A DNA stretch of 64,000 bases from Campylobacter concisus (GCF_003048375.1 NZ_CP021642.1:806001-870000), one strand, 5' to 3'. Shown: positions 18,421 to 27,542, counted from the stretch's first letter. Notes: generated by a model not told the origin, from the sequence alone. Made by a program: numbers and translations.

Positions 18421-18714
18421 ATGCAAGAAAAAGAAGAGCTGCTAACACTTCACGACGAGGAGCAAAAACGTGAGGTAAATTTAAGCTTTAAGACGCTAGT
18501 GATGGTCTATCTGGCGGTTTTTATAGCGCTGGCTCTATTTTTGCCAAAAATTTATATAGCAAATCAAATTTATTATATAAGTAGAGATATCGCCGATATC
18601 AGCGGCAAACGAGATATGCTCCTTGAAGAAAACAGAGCTCTTAGCATAAAGCTTGAAAATTTGCGTTATAAAAATCAAATTTTAAACAATATGCAAGAGC
18701 GTCAATGGAAATAA
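18421..18714 (+). CDS. FtsL-like small membrane protein
   Basis: A 97-residue single-pass protein. A charged cytoplasmic tail of about 28 residues is followed by one membrane helix at about 29-47, then a periplasmic coiled coil (ISGKRDMLLEENRALSIKLE). This topology and size, and the position directly after rsmH, are those of FtsL, the divisome protein that pairs with FtsB. Sequence identity in FtsL is always low, so I leave the symbol blank. Its end overlaps the next start by ten bases. Confidence 0.75.
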   Translation: MQEKEELLTLHDEEQKREVNLSFKTLVMVYLAVFIALALFLPKIYIANQIYYISRDIADISGKRDMLLEENRALSIKLENLRYKNQILNNMQERQWK

Positions 18715-20654
18715 TTAAGAAATTTAAAAGCTTTATCCGCTACTACGACCCTGCAAATTTCCAGCTCATCTACTCGCTAAAAGCTGCCACAACCATCGCT
18801 TTTAACTGCTTTTTGTGCTTTTACTTCTTTCATCTAAGTGGCGCCATCATGGCTGTAAATATCACGATGGGTATCTTCTTTCTTGGCGAGCTTGAGTGCA
18901 AGGATAGGAGCAAATTTGCATTTTTGCTGCTTTACATCGCGCTTTCTTGCGCTTTTATGCCCTTTGTTGGTCCATTTATCAGCCTTGGCGTTTGGCTCTC
19001 GCTTATCGTATTTGTCTGGATATTTGTGGTGGGCATTAGCCAAATTTATAGCTCAAATTTAAACAAAATTTTACTCGCTGTAAATGCAACAGGGCTAGTT
19101 GCCTTTGTGACAAAGGCCGCAGTTGGGCTAAATGTGCCTGATAGTATCGGCGGACTTATCTTGGCTGGCGTGCTAAGCATCATCATAAAATTTGAAAATT
19201 TTGGAAAATACGGCAAATTTACTAAAAAAAGCATCGGCTTTTTACTAGACAGCGCCATCTTATCGAGCAAGGCGCTTGGCACGAGCCATTTTTACGCAAG
19301 TATTGCAGATTTGATGAGCTCGATTGATAAATCAAAAGAAATTTTTGCAAACAAAAGCCTAAAGATAAAAGATGTTAAGCTAGTTAGAAATCAAGCCAAA
19401 GCGCTATTTTATTTTTATAAAGTTGAAGAGATCGCTCTTTTGCTTCGAACATTGGGCGCTTCGTTTGAAAGGATCGAGGACAGAGCGCTTTTAATCGAGG
19501 TAAAAAATGAGATCGCTTACAACCTTTTTGAGCTTAAAAAAATTTTCAAAAATCAAACTCCAAATCTAAAATTTGAGGCGCTAAATTTAGCTAAAAACTC
19601 AAATTTTAAAATTTTTGCAAGCTCACTAAGTGTGCTATATGATAAATTTTTGCTTATAAAAGAGGGCGGCGAGGACAAACTCTCGTTTAACAACACAAAA
19701 AAGATCACGCTAAAAGAGGCGTTTAAAAAGCTAAATTTAAAAAATGAAATATTAAAAGAGTCTTTAAGGCTTGCCATTTGCATGTCGATAGCCATTTTTA
19801 TAGCGCAGGCGATGCATATAAATCATGGAATTTGGATCGCAATTGCCGTGATGAGCCTAAACAAAAGCGATGAAGATGCTTTAAAAAATGCAGGCAGAGA
19901 TAGCCTTCTTGGCGGAGTTATCGGCTTTTTTATCGCGCTTGTTTTTGTGAAATTTATGGGTGAATCATACGCATTTTACATGGTTGTCTTTATCGGTATG
20001 TTTTTGGTTTATTATCTAAAATCATACAAACAAATCGTCTTTGCAACGGCTTTTATGTTTGAATTTACAGCTATTTTTTCGCTTATAAAAAGAGATTTTT
20101 TAGCCCTTATGGTCGATAGACTGCTTGATGTGGCAGCTGGCTTTTTGATAGTTTTTCTTACATATCTGCTAACTAAGAAAAATGACTATACAGCTATAAA
20201 AAATAGCTTAAGCAGTGTTTTGATAGGTTTTAGAAATTTAGTGCAAATTTCTCTAAATGAGTCAAACAAAGATGCTTTTAGCACGGATGAAAAAGGGGTT
20301 TTAGGCTCGCTAAATGAGCTAAACTACGCTATAAAAGTTAGTAAAAATTTAGACGATGATAATATGAAAAATGCAAAATTTATAGCTAGCAAGCTTGATG
20401 ATATAAATAGCGATCTGGTTAAGCTTAGAAATTATCTGAATTTAGATGAGTTAAAAGAGAAAAACGCCTTGCAAAATGATATAAAAATCATCTCAGATAG
20501 GTTTTTGATGTTAGATAAAAAGATCAAAAAACTTCCATATTATTTCATAAGTGAGATAGAAGCGAAGCTGCTTTGCAAAGATGAAAACGTTAAAAAGCTA
20601 ATTTTACGAGTTGCTTTAAAACAAAATGAAATTTACTCAGCGCTCTCTTTTTGA
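18705..20654 (+). CDS. FUSC/YccS-family membrane protein
   Basis: A 649-residue integral membrane protein with two hydrophobic blocks, one at about 20-160 and one at about 350-490. Each is followed by a soluble helical domain. This is the FUSC/aromatic-acid exporter (YccS, AaeB) layout. Relatives are proposed efflux pumps for aromatic acids, but substrates are mostly unknown. The start overlaps the FtsL-like gene. Its last 22 bases overlap the convergent gene ending at 20633. I see no separate promoter, so it may be expressed with rsmH. Confidence 0.8.
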   Translation: MEIIKKFKSFIRYYDPANFQLIYSLKAATTIAFNCFLCFYFFHLSGAIMAVNITMGIFFLGELECKDRSKFAFLLLYIALSCAFMPFVGPFISLGVWLSLIVFVWIFVVGISQIYSSNLNKILLAVNATGLVAFVTKAAVGLNVPDSIGGLILAGVLSIIIKFENFGKYGKFTKKSIGFLLDSAILSSKALGTSHFYASIADLMSSIDKSKEIFANKSLKIKDVKLVRNQAKALFYFYKVEEIALLLRTLGASFERIEDRALLIEVKNEIAYNLFELKKIFKNQTPNLKFEALNLAKNSNFKIFASSLSVLYDKFLLIKEGGEDKLSFNNTKKITLKEAFKKLNLKNEILKESLRLAICMSIAIFIAQAMHINHGIWIAIAVMSLNKSDEDALKNAGRDSLLGGVIGFFIALVFVKFMGESYAFYMVVFIGMFLVYYLKSYKQIVFATAFMFEFTAIFSLIKRDFLALMVDRLLDVAAGFLIVFLTYLLTKKNDYTAIKNSLSSVLIGFRNLVQISLNESNKDAFSTDEKGVLGSLNELNYAIKVSKNLDDDNMKNAKFIASKLDDINSDLVKLRNYLNLDELKEKNALQNDIKIISDRFLMLDKKIKKLPYYFISEIEAKLLCKDENVKKLILRVALKQNEIYSALSF

Positions 20655-21139
20655 GAGATTAGCTTTTCATATATATATTGTTCTAAATCTTTTTTTGAAA
20701 CGTCATTTTTAAGAGCGGTGTTGTAAATTTCTTCAACCTTGCTTGAATACTTTTCATATCCAAAATATGGAAAATGCACGCTCCAAGCCTTTTTTATAAG
20801 ATCCAAGCTTATCTCTCTTCTTGCCCAAACCTTAAACATATCAAAGCCGATAAAAACAGCTGAAGTGACAATGGTAGTTGCGATTATCGAGATGTGCGCG
20901 TCGGCCTTTGCTAAAAAGTGGTGCGTGATGATGAGAAGCGGAAACAAGACTACAAAGCAGATAAGTGCGTAAATTTGATAGAGCTTCACATGGTTAAATC
21001 TAAAATTTAGCTTTGCGCCATCAACTAGCATACCTTCGTTAAAAAGGGCATTTGCTTCAAGTAAATCTCTAAATAAAACTGGCTGTTTTGAGACGAAAAA
21101 AATATTTTTAATGATAGTGTTTCTTAGATTTTCTTTCAT
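20633..21139 (-). CDS. two-helix membrane protein of unknown function
   Basis: I do not recognise the family. The 168-residue protein has a soluble N-terminus of about 50 residues, two membrane helices (about 53-72 and 83-100), and a C-terminal helical domain rich in tyrosine and lysine. The tail (KKDLEQYIYEKLISQKESAE) is strongly helical. It is transcribed alone, convergent to the FUSC gene, and shares 22 coding bases with it. Codon use resembles its neighbours, so it is probably a native gene. Confidence 0.7.
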   Translation of the reverse strand: MKENLRNTIIKNIFFVSKQPVLFRDLLEANALFNEGMLVDGAKLNFRFNHVKLYQIYALICFVVLFPLLIITHHFLAKADAHISIIATTIVTSAVFIGFDMFKVWARREISLDLIKKAWSVHFPYFGYEKYSSKVEEIYNTALKNDVSKKDLEQYIYEKLISQKESAE

Positions 21140-21243
21140 TTTTTATAGACTTTTTACCTTAAAAATTTCAGCTCATTGTATCTAAAAATCTATAAATTCA
21201 AACAAAATTAGATACAATTTGCATAAAATTTAAGGAGCTAAAA

Positions 21244-22110
21244 ATGGCAGATAAAGCTTTAGAAACGGTCTTTTTAAATGGCGAGTTTTTGCCAAAAGAT
21301 GAGGCAAAAGTTAGTGCATTTGATAGGGGATTTATATTTGGCGATGGAATTTATGAAGTGGTGCCTGTGATAAATTCAAAAATGGTCGATAAAGAGGGCT
21401 TTTGGGCGAGGTTTGAGAGAAGCTTAAACGAGATAGATATAAGCCTGCCTTACGAAAAAAATAAATTTGAAGCGATCTTAAATGAGATGATCGCCAAAAA
21501 CGCCTTAAAAGAGGGTGGAATTTACATGCAAGTGACAAGAGGCGTGGCGTTTAGAAATTTTTACTTTATGGAAAATTTAACCCCAAGCGTATTTATCTTT
21601 TGCTATGAGAGTGAAATTTTAAACAACCCAGCCGCAAAAACTGGCATAAAAGTGGTAAGCGTCGAGGACATCAGGTGGAAGAGGCGCGATATAAAGTCGA
21701 TCTCGCTTCTGGCTCAGTGCTACGCTAAAAATGAGGCTCACAAAAAGGGCGCAGACGAGGGCTTTATGGTCGAAAACGGCTTTGTCACAGAGGGCTGTAG
21801 CTCGAGCGCTTTTATCATCAAGGATAAAACCCTCATCACCAAGCCACTTTCAAATGAAATTTTGCCAGGGATCCGCCGTATGAGGCTTTTAAGGATCGCT
21901 AAAGATATCGGACTAAAGATAGAGGAGCGTAAATTTAGCATGGACGAGGTTTACGCGGCTGATGAAGTCTTTATCTCGGCTGCTACGCTCATACTTTTGC
22001 CAGTCATCTATGCTGATGGCAAGGCGATAAACGGCGCAAAAGTTGGCGAAATTTCAAGCAAACTTCGTGAAATTTATGCTAGTGAGCTTTTAAAAGAAGC
22101 TGGGCTTTGA
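21244..22110 (+). CDS. class IV aminotransferase, D-amino acid aminotransferase-like
   Basis: A 288-residue fold-type IV PLP enzyme. Lys151 in RRDIKSISLL is the Schiff-base lysine. FGDGIYEVVPVINSKM near 32-47 and YMQVTRGVAFRNF near 94-106 match D-alanine aminotransferase rather than branched-chain enzymes. D-amino acid aminotransferases make D-glutamate or D-alanine for peptidoglycan, which suits the cell-wall genes nearby. A TACAAT box at 21213-21218 and TAAGGAG precede it. A 4-amino-4-deoxychorismate lyase role cannot be excluded. Confidence 0.82.
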   Translation: MADKALETVFLNGEFLPKDEAKVSAFDRGFIFGDGIYEVVPVINSKMVDKEGFWARFERSLNEIDISLPYEKNKFEAILNEMIAKNALKEGGIYMQVTRGVAFRNFYFMENLTPSVFIFCYESEILNNPAAKTGIKVVSVEDIRWKRRDIKSISLLAQCYAKNEAHKKGADEGFMVENGFVTEGCSSSAFIIKDKTLITKPLSNEILPGIRRMRLLRIAKDIGLKIEERKFSMDEVYAADEVFISAATLILLPVIYADGKAINGAKVGEISSKLREIYASELLKEAGL

Positions 22111-22550
22111 GAGAAAAGGTCTTAATAAGCGCTTGTCTTGCTGGCATAAACTGCAAATTTAACGGCGAAAATAACCTTTTGGGTAGAGGCGTTTTAGATG
22201 AAATTTCAAAGAGATATCATCTGCTTTTCGTCTGTCCAGAGGTCTTTGGCGGACTTAGCACGCCAAGAGAGCCAGCTGAGATGAAAGGTGGCTTCGTTGT
22301 CACAAAAACCGCTAAAGATGTGAGCGAAAATTTTAAATTTGGGGCTGAAATTTGCCTAAAGATAGCTAAGCTAAATGGCTGCAAAAAGGCTATTTTAAAA
22401 GCTAGAAGTCCAAGCTGCGGGAGCGGGCAAATTTATGATGGAAGCTTTAGTAAAAAGCTAATCTTTGGCGACGGCATAGCGGCAAAACTGCTAAAAGAAA
22501 ATGGTATTTTAGTCTTTAGCGAAGATGAGATAGGGCGGCTTGATGTTTGA
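22107..22550 (+). CDS. DUF523 family protein
   Basis: A 147-residue protein with the DUF523 pattern: VLISACLAGINCKFNG at the N-terminus, VCPEVFGGLSTPREPAE, and KARSPSCGSGQIYDG. The conserved cysteines (ISACL, NCK, VCPE, SPSCG) suggest a metal or iron-sulfur site, but no function is known. The start is a TTG overlapping the aminotransferase stop by four bases, so the genes are translationally coupled. Confidence 0.88.
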   Translation: MREKVLISACLAGINCKFNGENNLLGRGVLDEISKRYHLLFVCPEVFGGLSTPREPAEMKGGFVVTKTAKDVSENFKFGAEICLKIAKLNGCKKAILKARSPSCGSGQIYDGSFSKKLIFGDGIAAKLLKENGILVFSEDEIGRLDV

Positions 22551-23037
22551 GAGGCTAAAAGATAATGTCATGGTCGAGGTGATCTTTAAATACATCATCT
22601 TACTGCTACTTTTTGCCTGCGTGGTTGGACTTTTTGCAAGCGGCGTGCTCTTTTTAAAGGGAGAGATGAGCGAAAATTCGCTAAATTTGCACATTTTCTT
22701 TGGCTTTAGCTTGGTTGTTTTAACTATCATTCACAGCTACGTCAAGAAGAAAAAACTAAAAAAGCTAAGCCTTGAGTTTAAAAATATCTTAAAGCACAAG
22801 CCAGTTCAGATGGACTGCAACACGACAAGGTTTTTAAACGCGCTAAATGATGTCAAAGTGGGCGAGCTTTCAAAGAAATTTGGCTCAGACATTGCAGAAA
22901 TTTTAAGATCAAACGATATAAAGGTCAAGGATCAAAACGAGACGATGAAGCAAATTTGCAAAAACAACGATGAAAAGATGTTTTATATCTTTGTTTTGAT
23001 CGTAGAGGCTATATTTAAGGATAAGGAAGAAATTTGA
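22543..23037 (+). CDS. two-helix membrane protein with conserved helical C-terminus
   Basis: I do not recognise a named family. Of 164 residues, two membrane helices span about 16-38 and 48-66. The second contains histidines (LHIFFGF, IIHSYVKKK), as in short haem-binding helical hairpins. A soluble domain of 90 residues follows, containing VGELSKKFGSDIAEIL and NETMKQIC. The ATG at 22543 overlaps the DUF523 stop by eight bases. Its own end overlaps the start of the peptidoglycan hydrolase gene by four bases, so the four genes from 21244 form one operon. Confidence 0.65.
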   Translation: MFERLKDNVMVEVIFKYIILLLLFACVVGLFASGVLFLKGEMSENSLNLHIFFGFSLVVLTIIHSYVKKKKLKKLSLEFKNILKHKPVQMDCNTTRFLNALNDVKVGELSKKFGSDIAEILRSNDIKVKDQNETMKQICKNNDEKMFYIFVLIVEAIFKDKEEI

Positions 23038-25049
23038 AAAAAAGTATATTTTTAGCACTTAGTGTTGCTTTGTTTTTGGGTTGTTCGCAGACAACAAAAC
23101 CAGAGCCAAACAAGCAGCAAAATGCCCTGCCAGACGAAAATGTCTATAAGCCAAATGAGCGCATCAGCTTGCTTGAATTTGAAGTAAAACAAGACGCCTC
23201 GTCGCTACCTCAAAATATGCAAAGTGCGAGTTTTGCTCAAGATGAAATTTTAAAAAGAAGGTTTAAGGTTTTTACCCTTAGAGGCGTGAAATTTAACCCA
23301 AACGACGCTTTTTGGGCGTTTAATGTATATAAACCAAGCGAGAAGAGAAAGTATTTTGGCTCAAATTTTAGGCAGATACCGCAAAGCTGGTTTGACGCAC
23401 AAAAGGACAATGCAAATTTCGCTGGCTTTTTGCAAATTTCAGCTTACGCTCTAACTTCGGCAAACACAGCTGTAAGAAATTTCCCAACCGACGAGCCGAT
23501 ATTTTTAAACCCACAAACTCCAGGAGAGGGCTATCCGTTTGACTATCTGCAAGAATCAACCCTAAGCATCGCTCATCCGCTTTTTGTATCGCACCTCTCA
23601 AAAGATAGGGCGTGGGCGTTTGTGAGTGATGATGCGGTTTGGGGCTGGGTGAAGGTTGAAGATATCAAATTTATAAGCGATGAAGAGGCGCTTGCCTATC
23701 AAAAATCAAGCTTTGTCACGATAAAAACCGACAAGATGCCAGTTTATGACAAGGGCGGAAACTTCTTGTTTTACTCACGTGTCGGCGCGATACTGCCAGT
23801 TTTGGCGCAAGATGACAAAAACTACTACGGCAAAATTTATGTAAGAAATATACTTAGGGAGTTTGTCCTCCCAAAGTCTTTTAGCGCCCTTTTTCCACTT
23901 AAATTTAACGATTCAAATTTAAAAACTATTCTTAGCTCGCTTCTTACTCAGCCTTATGGCTGGGGTGGGGTGGATAAGCTAAGAGACTGCTCGCTTTTTA
24001 CAAAAGACTTGCTAGCAAGCTTTGGCGTGTGGTTACCTAGGAACTCAAGGGCGCAGGCAAATATGGGAGAAAAGATCAATCTAAAAGGTCTTAGCAACGC
24101 TGCAAAGAGCAAAGAGATAAAAGAAAAGGGCGTGCCATATCTCACGCTCGTGCATCTGCCAGGTCACATCATGCTCTACGCTGGATACAAGGGCGATGAT
24201 ATCTACGTGGTGCATGATGCTTGGGGGCTAAAGACCGCAAATAACGGTAGAGCGCTAATCGGAGCGACCGCGATAACTACGCTAAACATCGGACAAAACA
24301 GAAGCGACATACAAAGTGCAAATTTGCTAATTTCTAAGGTTGATTCTATAAATGTGATGAGACCTGAGCAAGGGATGCTAGATAAGGCTAGAAAGATCTC
24401 GGCTTTGCAGCGAGCTTACGGCGTAAAGATAGAAGAAAATTTGGTTAAATTTAGTGATGGCACGAGTTTAGTCTATGATGATTTTAAACAAAAAGATGAA
24501 GAGTGCAGCACCGGCGCTGATATAGAGGATATGAACGCGCTTGATTACGCTGCGTTTTCACCACTTAGCACGGCACTAAGTGATGCTGGCAGATGCAGAA
24601 ACTACGAGCTTCTAGGCAAAATTTATGGCTCAAGCGAGAGTGCTGTAAAAGCAAATTTGGTTGATGTCATCTGGCTAAAGGATTTTTTAAATTTGCCTTT
24701 AAAATTTAACTCTAAAAATGGCGCTGCAGCTGCCTTGCAAGAAGTTAGCAACGAGCTAAACGAGATGGTAAAGAGCGATCCAAATTTACTTGAGTATCTA
24801 AAAGAGCCAGGCGGGACATTTAAGTGGCGCATCATCGCTGGCACAAACCGCCTAAGCGCGCACAGCTACGGCATTGCGATCGATATAAATGTAAAAAAGA
24901 GCCACTACTGGCAGTGGAGCAAGGGCTATGAGAACTTGATCCCTGAAAAGATCGTGCGAGTATTTGAAAAGCATAAATTTATCTGGGGTGGACGCTGGAA
25001 GCACTTTGATACGATGCATTTTGAGTATCGCCCAGAGATGTTTGAGTAG
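23034..25049 (+). CDS. lipoprotein with NlpC/P60 and M15 peptidase domains
   Basis: A 671-residue envelope protein with two predicted peptidoglycan hydrolase domains. A lipoprotein signal ends in LFLGC (Cys17). An N-terminal module of about 60-290 shows the SH3b-like strands WAFVSDDAVWGWVKVED. The NlpC/P60 domain has its nucleophile in RDCSLF (Cys319) and the histidine in HLPGHIMLY (His378). The last 120 residues form an M15-type domain with the zinc ligands HSYGIAID (His610, Asp617) and MHFEYR (His662). NlpC/P60 enzymes cut the D-Glu to diaminopimelate bond, while M15 enzymes act on D-Ala ends or cross-links. A TTG start is preceded by AAGGAAG. Confidence 0.88.
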   Translation: MKKSIFLALSVALFLGCSQTTKPEPNKQQNALPDENVYKPNERISLLEFEVKQDASSLPQNMQSASFAQDEILKRRFKVFTLRGVKFNPNDAFWAFNVYKPSEKRKYFGSNFRQIPQSWFDAQKDNANFAGFLQISAYALTSANTAVRNFPTDEPIFLNPQTPGEGYPFDYLQESTLSIAHPLFVSHLSKDRAWAFVSDDAVWGWVKVEDIKFISDEEALAYQKSSFVTIKTDKMPVYDKGGNFLFYSRVGAILPVLAQDDKNYYGKIYVRNILREFVLPKSFSALFPLKFNDSNLKTILSSLLTQPYGWGGVDKLRDCSLFTKDLLASFGVWLPRNSRAQANMGEKINLKGLSNAAKSKEIKEKGVPYLTLVHLPGHIMLYAGYKGDDIYVVHDAWGLKTANNGRALIGATAITTLNIGQNRSDIQSANLLISKVDSINVMRPEQGMLDKARKISALQRAYGVKIEENLVKFSDGTSLVYDDFKQKDEECSTGADIEDMNALDYAAFSPLSTALSDAGRCRNYELLGKIYGSSESAVKANLVDVIWLKDFLNLPLKFNSKNGAAAALQEVSNELNEMVKSDPNLLEYLKEPGGTFKWRIIAGTNRLSAHSYGIAIDINVKKSHYWQWSKGYENLIPEKIVRVFEKHKFIWGGRWKHFDTMHFEYRPEMFE

Positions 25050-26369
25050 ATGAAAGATCAAATTTTAGAAATTTTATCTCGCTCAAATGTCTTTTTAACA
25101 GGCGGTGGCGGTGTTGGCAAGAGCTATCTAACCGCCTCCATCATCAGACACTACAAAGAAAATTTCAAAAACGTCGTCATCCTTGGCTCAACTGGCATAA
25201 GTGCTGTTAGCCTTGGGGGCGTGAGCTTGCATAGCTTTTTTAAATTTGGCTACTGCAAGGACTATGAGGAGCTAAGACGGCTTGACTACCGCCAAAAAGA
25301 TAAGCTAAGCAAACTACGAAATATGCTAGATGCTTGCGATCTGCTTGTAATTGATGAAATTTCGATGGTTAGCTCAAATGTTATGGAGATGATAAGATAC
25401 CGCTTGCTTACGTCTAAATTTAAGGGCAGGGTGCTTATAGTGGGCGACTTTTATCAGTTGCCACCCGTGCAAAAAGAGCAAAGTGAGAGCAAACTTTTTA
25501 ACTTTTTATACGCCTTTAACTCCAGCGCGTGGGAGGATATGAAATTTACAAATGTTGAGCTTTTGCTCTCAAAACGCACAAATGATCTTAAATTTTATGA
25601 AATTCTCTCTCGTCTTAGAGTTGGTGAGCTAGATGATGAGATGATGGCTTATATCGAGAGCTTGCGAGTGGGAGCTATCGAGCCAGATAGCGAGACTAGC
25701 GTGCTTTTTGGTAGAAACGCCGAGGCTGAGATGCTAAATCAAAAGAGACTTCTTGCGCTTAACGCACCGCTTGAAATTTCAAACTCGGATGTGCTTGTTA
25801 TGGATGAAAATTTAGACAAAAAAGAGTTTGAAAAGTGGGCAAACACGCTAAATATCTCGCGAAATTTGGAGATGAAGATAGGTGCAAAAATCATCTTTAC
25901 TTCAAATAAATGGGGCGAGTACTATAACGGCGAGCAGGGCAAGATCATGCAAATTTTAAAAGAAAATGGCGCCATTTCAAGCGTGATCGTGCAAAAAGAT
26001 AGCGGCGAGATATGCGAGATAGAAAAGTGCGCTTATAACTTTTGCGCGCTAAATTTAAACGAAGACGAGATCGAGGAGAACGTGCAGGCTTCGCTTTATC
26101 AGTTTCCATTTAAACTTGCCTATGCGCTAACTATCCACAAGTCTCAAGGCATGAGCATAAATTCGCTCATTTGCAACATTAACCACATCTTTGCTAAAGG
26201 ACAGCTCTACGTCGCACTTTCTCGCGCGGTAAATCCTAAAAATTTAAAACTTTTTTATGATAAGAAAAATGATTTTAGGCAGCATTTAAGAAAAGTGGTT
26301 AAAATTGACGACGAAGTTAAGAAATTTTACCAAGAAAACGTATTTTTGCATATTAAGGAGAGTTTATGA
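25050..26369 (+). CDS. PIF1/RecD-like DNA helicase
   Basis: A 439-residue superfamily 1B helicase. Walker A is GGGGVGKSY (18-26), Walker B is LLVIDEISMVS, and motif III is VGDFYQLPPVQ. Near the end, LTIHKSQGMS and FAKGQLYVALSRA are motifs V and VI. PIF1-like helicases unwind DNA 5' to 3' and resolve G-quadruplex or R-loop barriers. The ATG directly follows the hydrolase stop, and the end overlaps the next gene by four bases. The helicase-periplasmic protein-lolA order is shared with C. jejuni from memory. Confidence 0.9.
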   Translation: MKDQILEILSRSNVFLTGGGGVGKSYLTASIIRHYKENFKNVVILGSTGISAVSLGGVSLHSFFKFGYCKDYEELRRLDYRQKDKLSKLRNMLDACDLLVIDEISMVSSNVMEMIRYRLLTSKFKGRVLIVGDFYQLPPVQKEQSESKLFNFLYAFNSSAWEDMKFTNVELLLSKRTNDLKFYEILSRLRVGELDDEMMAYIESLRVGAIEPDSETSVLFGRNAEAEMLNQKRLLALNAPLEISNSDVLVMDENLDKKEFEKWANTLNISRNLEMKIGAKIIFTSNKWGEYYNGEQGKIMQILKENGAISSVIVQKDSGEICEIEKCAYNFCALNLNEDEIEENVQASLYQFPFKLAYALTIHKSQGMSINSLICNINHIFAKGQLYVALSRAVNPKNLKLFYDKKNDFRQHLRKVVKIDDEVKKFYQENVFLHIKESL

Positions 26370-26905
26370 AAAAGCTATTTTTAAGCCTTGTTTTTGGCGT
26401 TTTTGCATTTGCAGACGTGCTAAAAGTGAGTGACTTTCAGACAGATATCTACTCAAAAGCTGGACAAAATTTAACAAAAAAGATTAGCATGAACCTTGAA
26501 GTTGTCGGACGTGATGTGGAGGAGAACGAAGCCTATGTGCTTGATGCGCTAAACGTCGTGGTTGGCAGCTTTTACGTGGAGGATATCCTAACCTCAATGG
26601 GAAAAGAGAAATTTAAAGAGCTTTTTATGAAATACGCAGCCAAAAAGCACTCGCTTGATATCGATGATGTGCTTATTTTAAACATCAAAGTGATAAATAA
26701 TCTAGAGCTAAGCGAGATCATAAAGGCGATAAAAAGCCAAAATTTATGCTCTGATCCAAGCGTAAATGAAGATGTGATGACAAAGCCAGAAAAGAAGAAA
26801 AAAGGCAACGAGATCATCGTCGCACCTGATCCAAATGACGTGGTGCAAAAGCCGATCGATCTAAATAATGTGCAAGAATTTGGAAAAGACTTCGGAGAGA
26901 AGTGA
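26366..26905 (+). CDS. periplasmic protein with FliL-like segment
   Basis: A 179-residue exported protein with signal peptide MKKLFLSLVFGVFAFA. The mature region MNLEVVGRDVEEN, VVGSFYVEDILTSMGKEKFKELF and VLILNIKVI follows the order of strands and helix seen in FliL. However, it has a cleavable signal instead of the FliL membrane anchor. The last 50 residues are charged and proline-containing, probably disordered. It overlaps the helicase gene by four bases. Function unknown; the FliL resemblance is my reading of the pattern, not a database match. Confidence 0.65.
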   Translation: MKKLFLSLVFGVFAFADVLKVSDFQTDIYSKAGQNLTKKISMNLEVVGRDVEENEAYVLDALNVVVGSFYVEDILTSMGKEKFKELFMKYAAKKHSLDIDDVLILNIKVINNLELSEIIKAIKSQNLCSDPSVNEDVMTKPEKKKKGNEIIVAPDPNDVVQKPIDLNNVQEFGKDFGEK

Positions 26906-26906
26906 G

Positions 26907-26935
26907 TAAATTTGGCTAAAAGCTAGCCAAATTTA
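26907..26935. terminator. bidirectional terminator between helicase operon and lolA
   Basis: TAAATTTGGCTA and TAGCCAAATTTA make a perfect 12-base stem with a five-base loop. It lies between two convergent genes and includes the lolA stop codon, so it can serve both strands. Confidence 0.75.
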
Positions 26936-27445
26936 TTGATTTACGATGTCGTAACCTTGTGGGATGACTGGAGTTAGCGTCTCTTTTGGGATGAGCGCGT
27001 CTTTTACGGGGTTGCTTAGAGTGATTTTTATCTTATTTGATAGTTTGTCTTTATAATCAATCGTCGTTGGAAGCGTGTTTTTGATCGTTATAAAGTACTC
27101 AACCCCGTCATATATCGCCTTATAAAGTGTCGGCTGAATTTGCTCTGCGTGAGCTAAGACCTGCGTCAAATTTGGTGTATCATCTAGTCTTGAGATGATG
27201 GCTTGCTCGAGCTCATCCTCGATCACGACCACTTTGTCTTTATCAAAGTAAATTCTCTTTGGCGTTGGACTTTCATATATCCAAAGCGCAGTGTTGTCGC
27301 TTTTAGCGTAAAATCTACCCTTATAATTTACACTCTTGCCTTCGCTAAAGACAGTTTGAGTAAAGTCACTTTGCAGGCTTTTAAAATTTAAGCCAGCGCC
27401 AAATGAGCAAACTGCGACAAGAGATGCAACTAAAAATTTTCTCAT
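26933..27445 (-). CDS. lolA: outer-membrane lipoprotein carrier protein LolA
   Basis: A 170-residue periplasmic protein with signal peptide MRKFLVASLVAVCSFGAG. LQSDFTQTV and YKGRFYAKSDNTALWIYESP are LolA signature regions. The fold carries lipoproteins from the LolCDE complex to the outer membrane. A LolC/E-type permease is encoded nearby at 30198-31400, so the pathway is partly clustered. It is transcribed divergently from secA, with a TAGAAT -10 box upstream. Confidence 0.92.
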   Translation of the reverse strand: MRKFLVASLVAVCSFGAGLNFKSLQSDFTQTVFSEGKSVNYKGRFYAKSDNTALWIYESPTPKRIYFDKDKVVVIEDELEQAIISRLDDTPNLTQVLAHAEQIQPTLYKAIYDGVEYFITIKNTLPTTIDYKDKLSNKIKITLSNPVKDALIPKETLTPVIPQGYDIVNQ

Positions 27446-27466
27446 TTTTTATCCTTTTTTGGCGTA

Positions 27467-27472
27467 TTCTAG
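27467..27472 (-). promoter_or_regulatory. -10 box of lolA
   Basis: On the minus strand, TAGAAT lies 21 bases before the lolA start, with AAAAGGA between. A 13-base palindrome, ATAGTTAAACTAT (27491-27503), sits between this box and secA. It could bind a regulator, but that is speculative. Confidence 0.45.
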
Positions 27473-27542
27473 CCCAGTTTAATTAAATAAATAGTTAAAC
27501 TATGCTAAGATCCAAAGTTTAAAAATTTAGGAAGGTAAAGTA

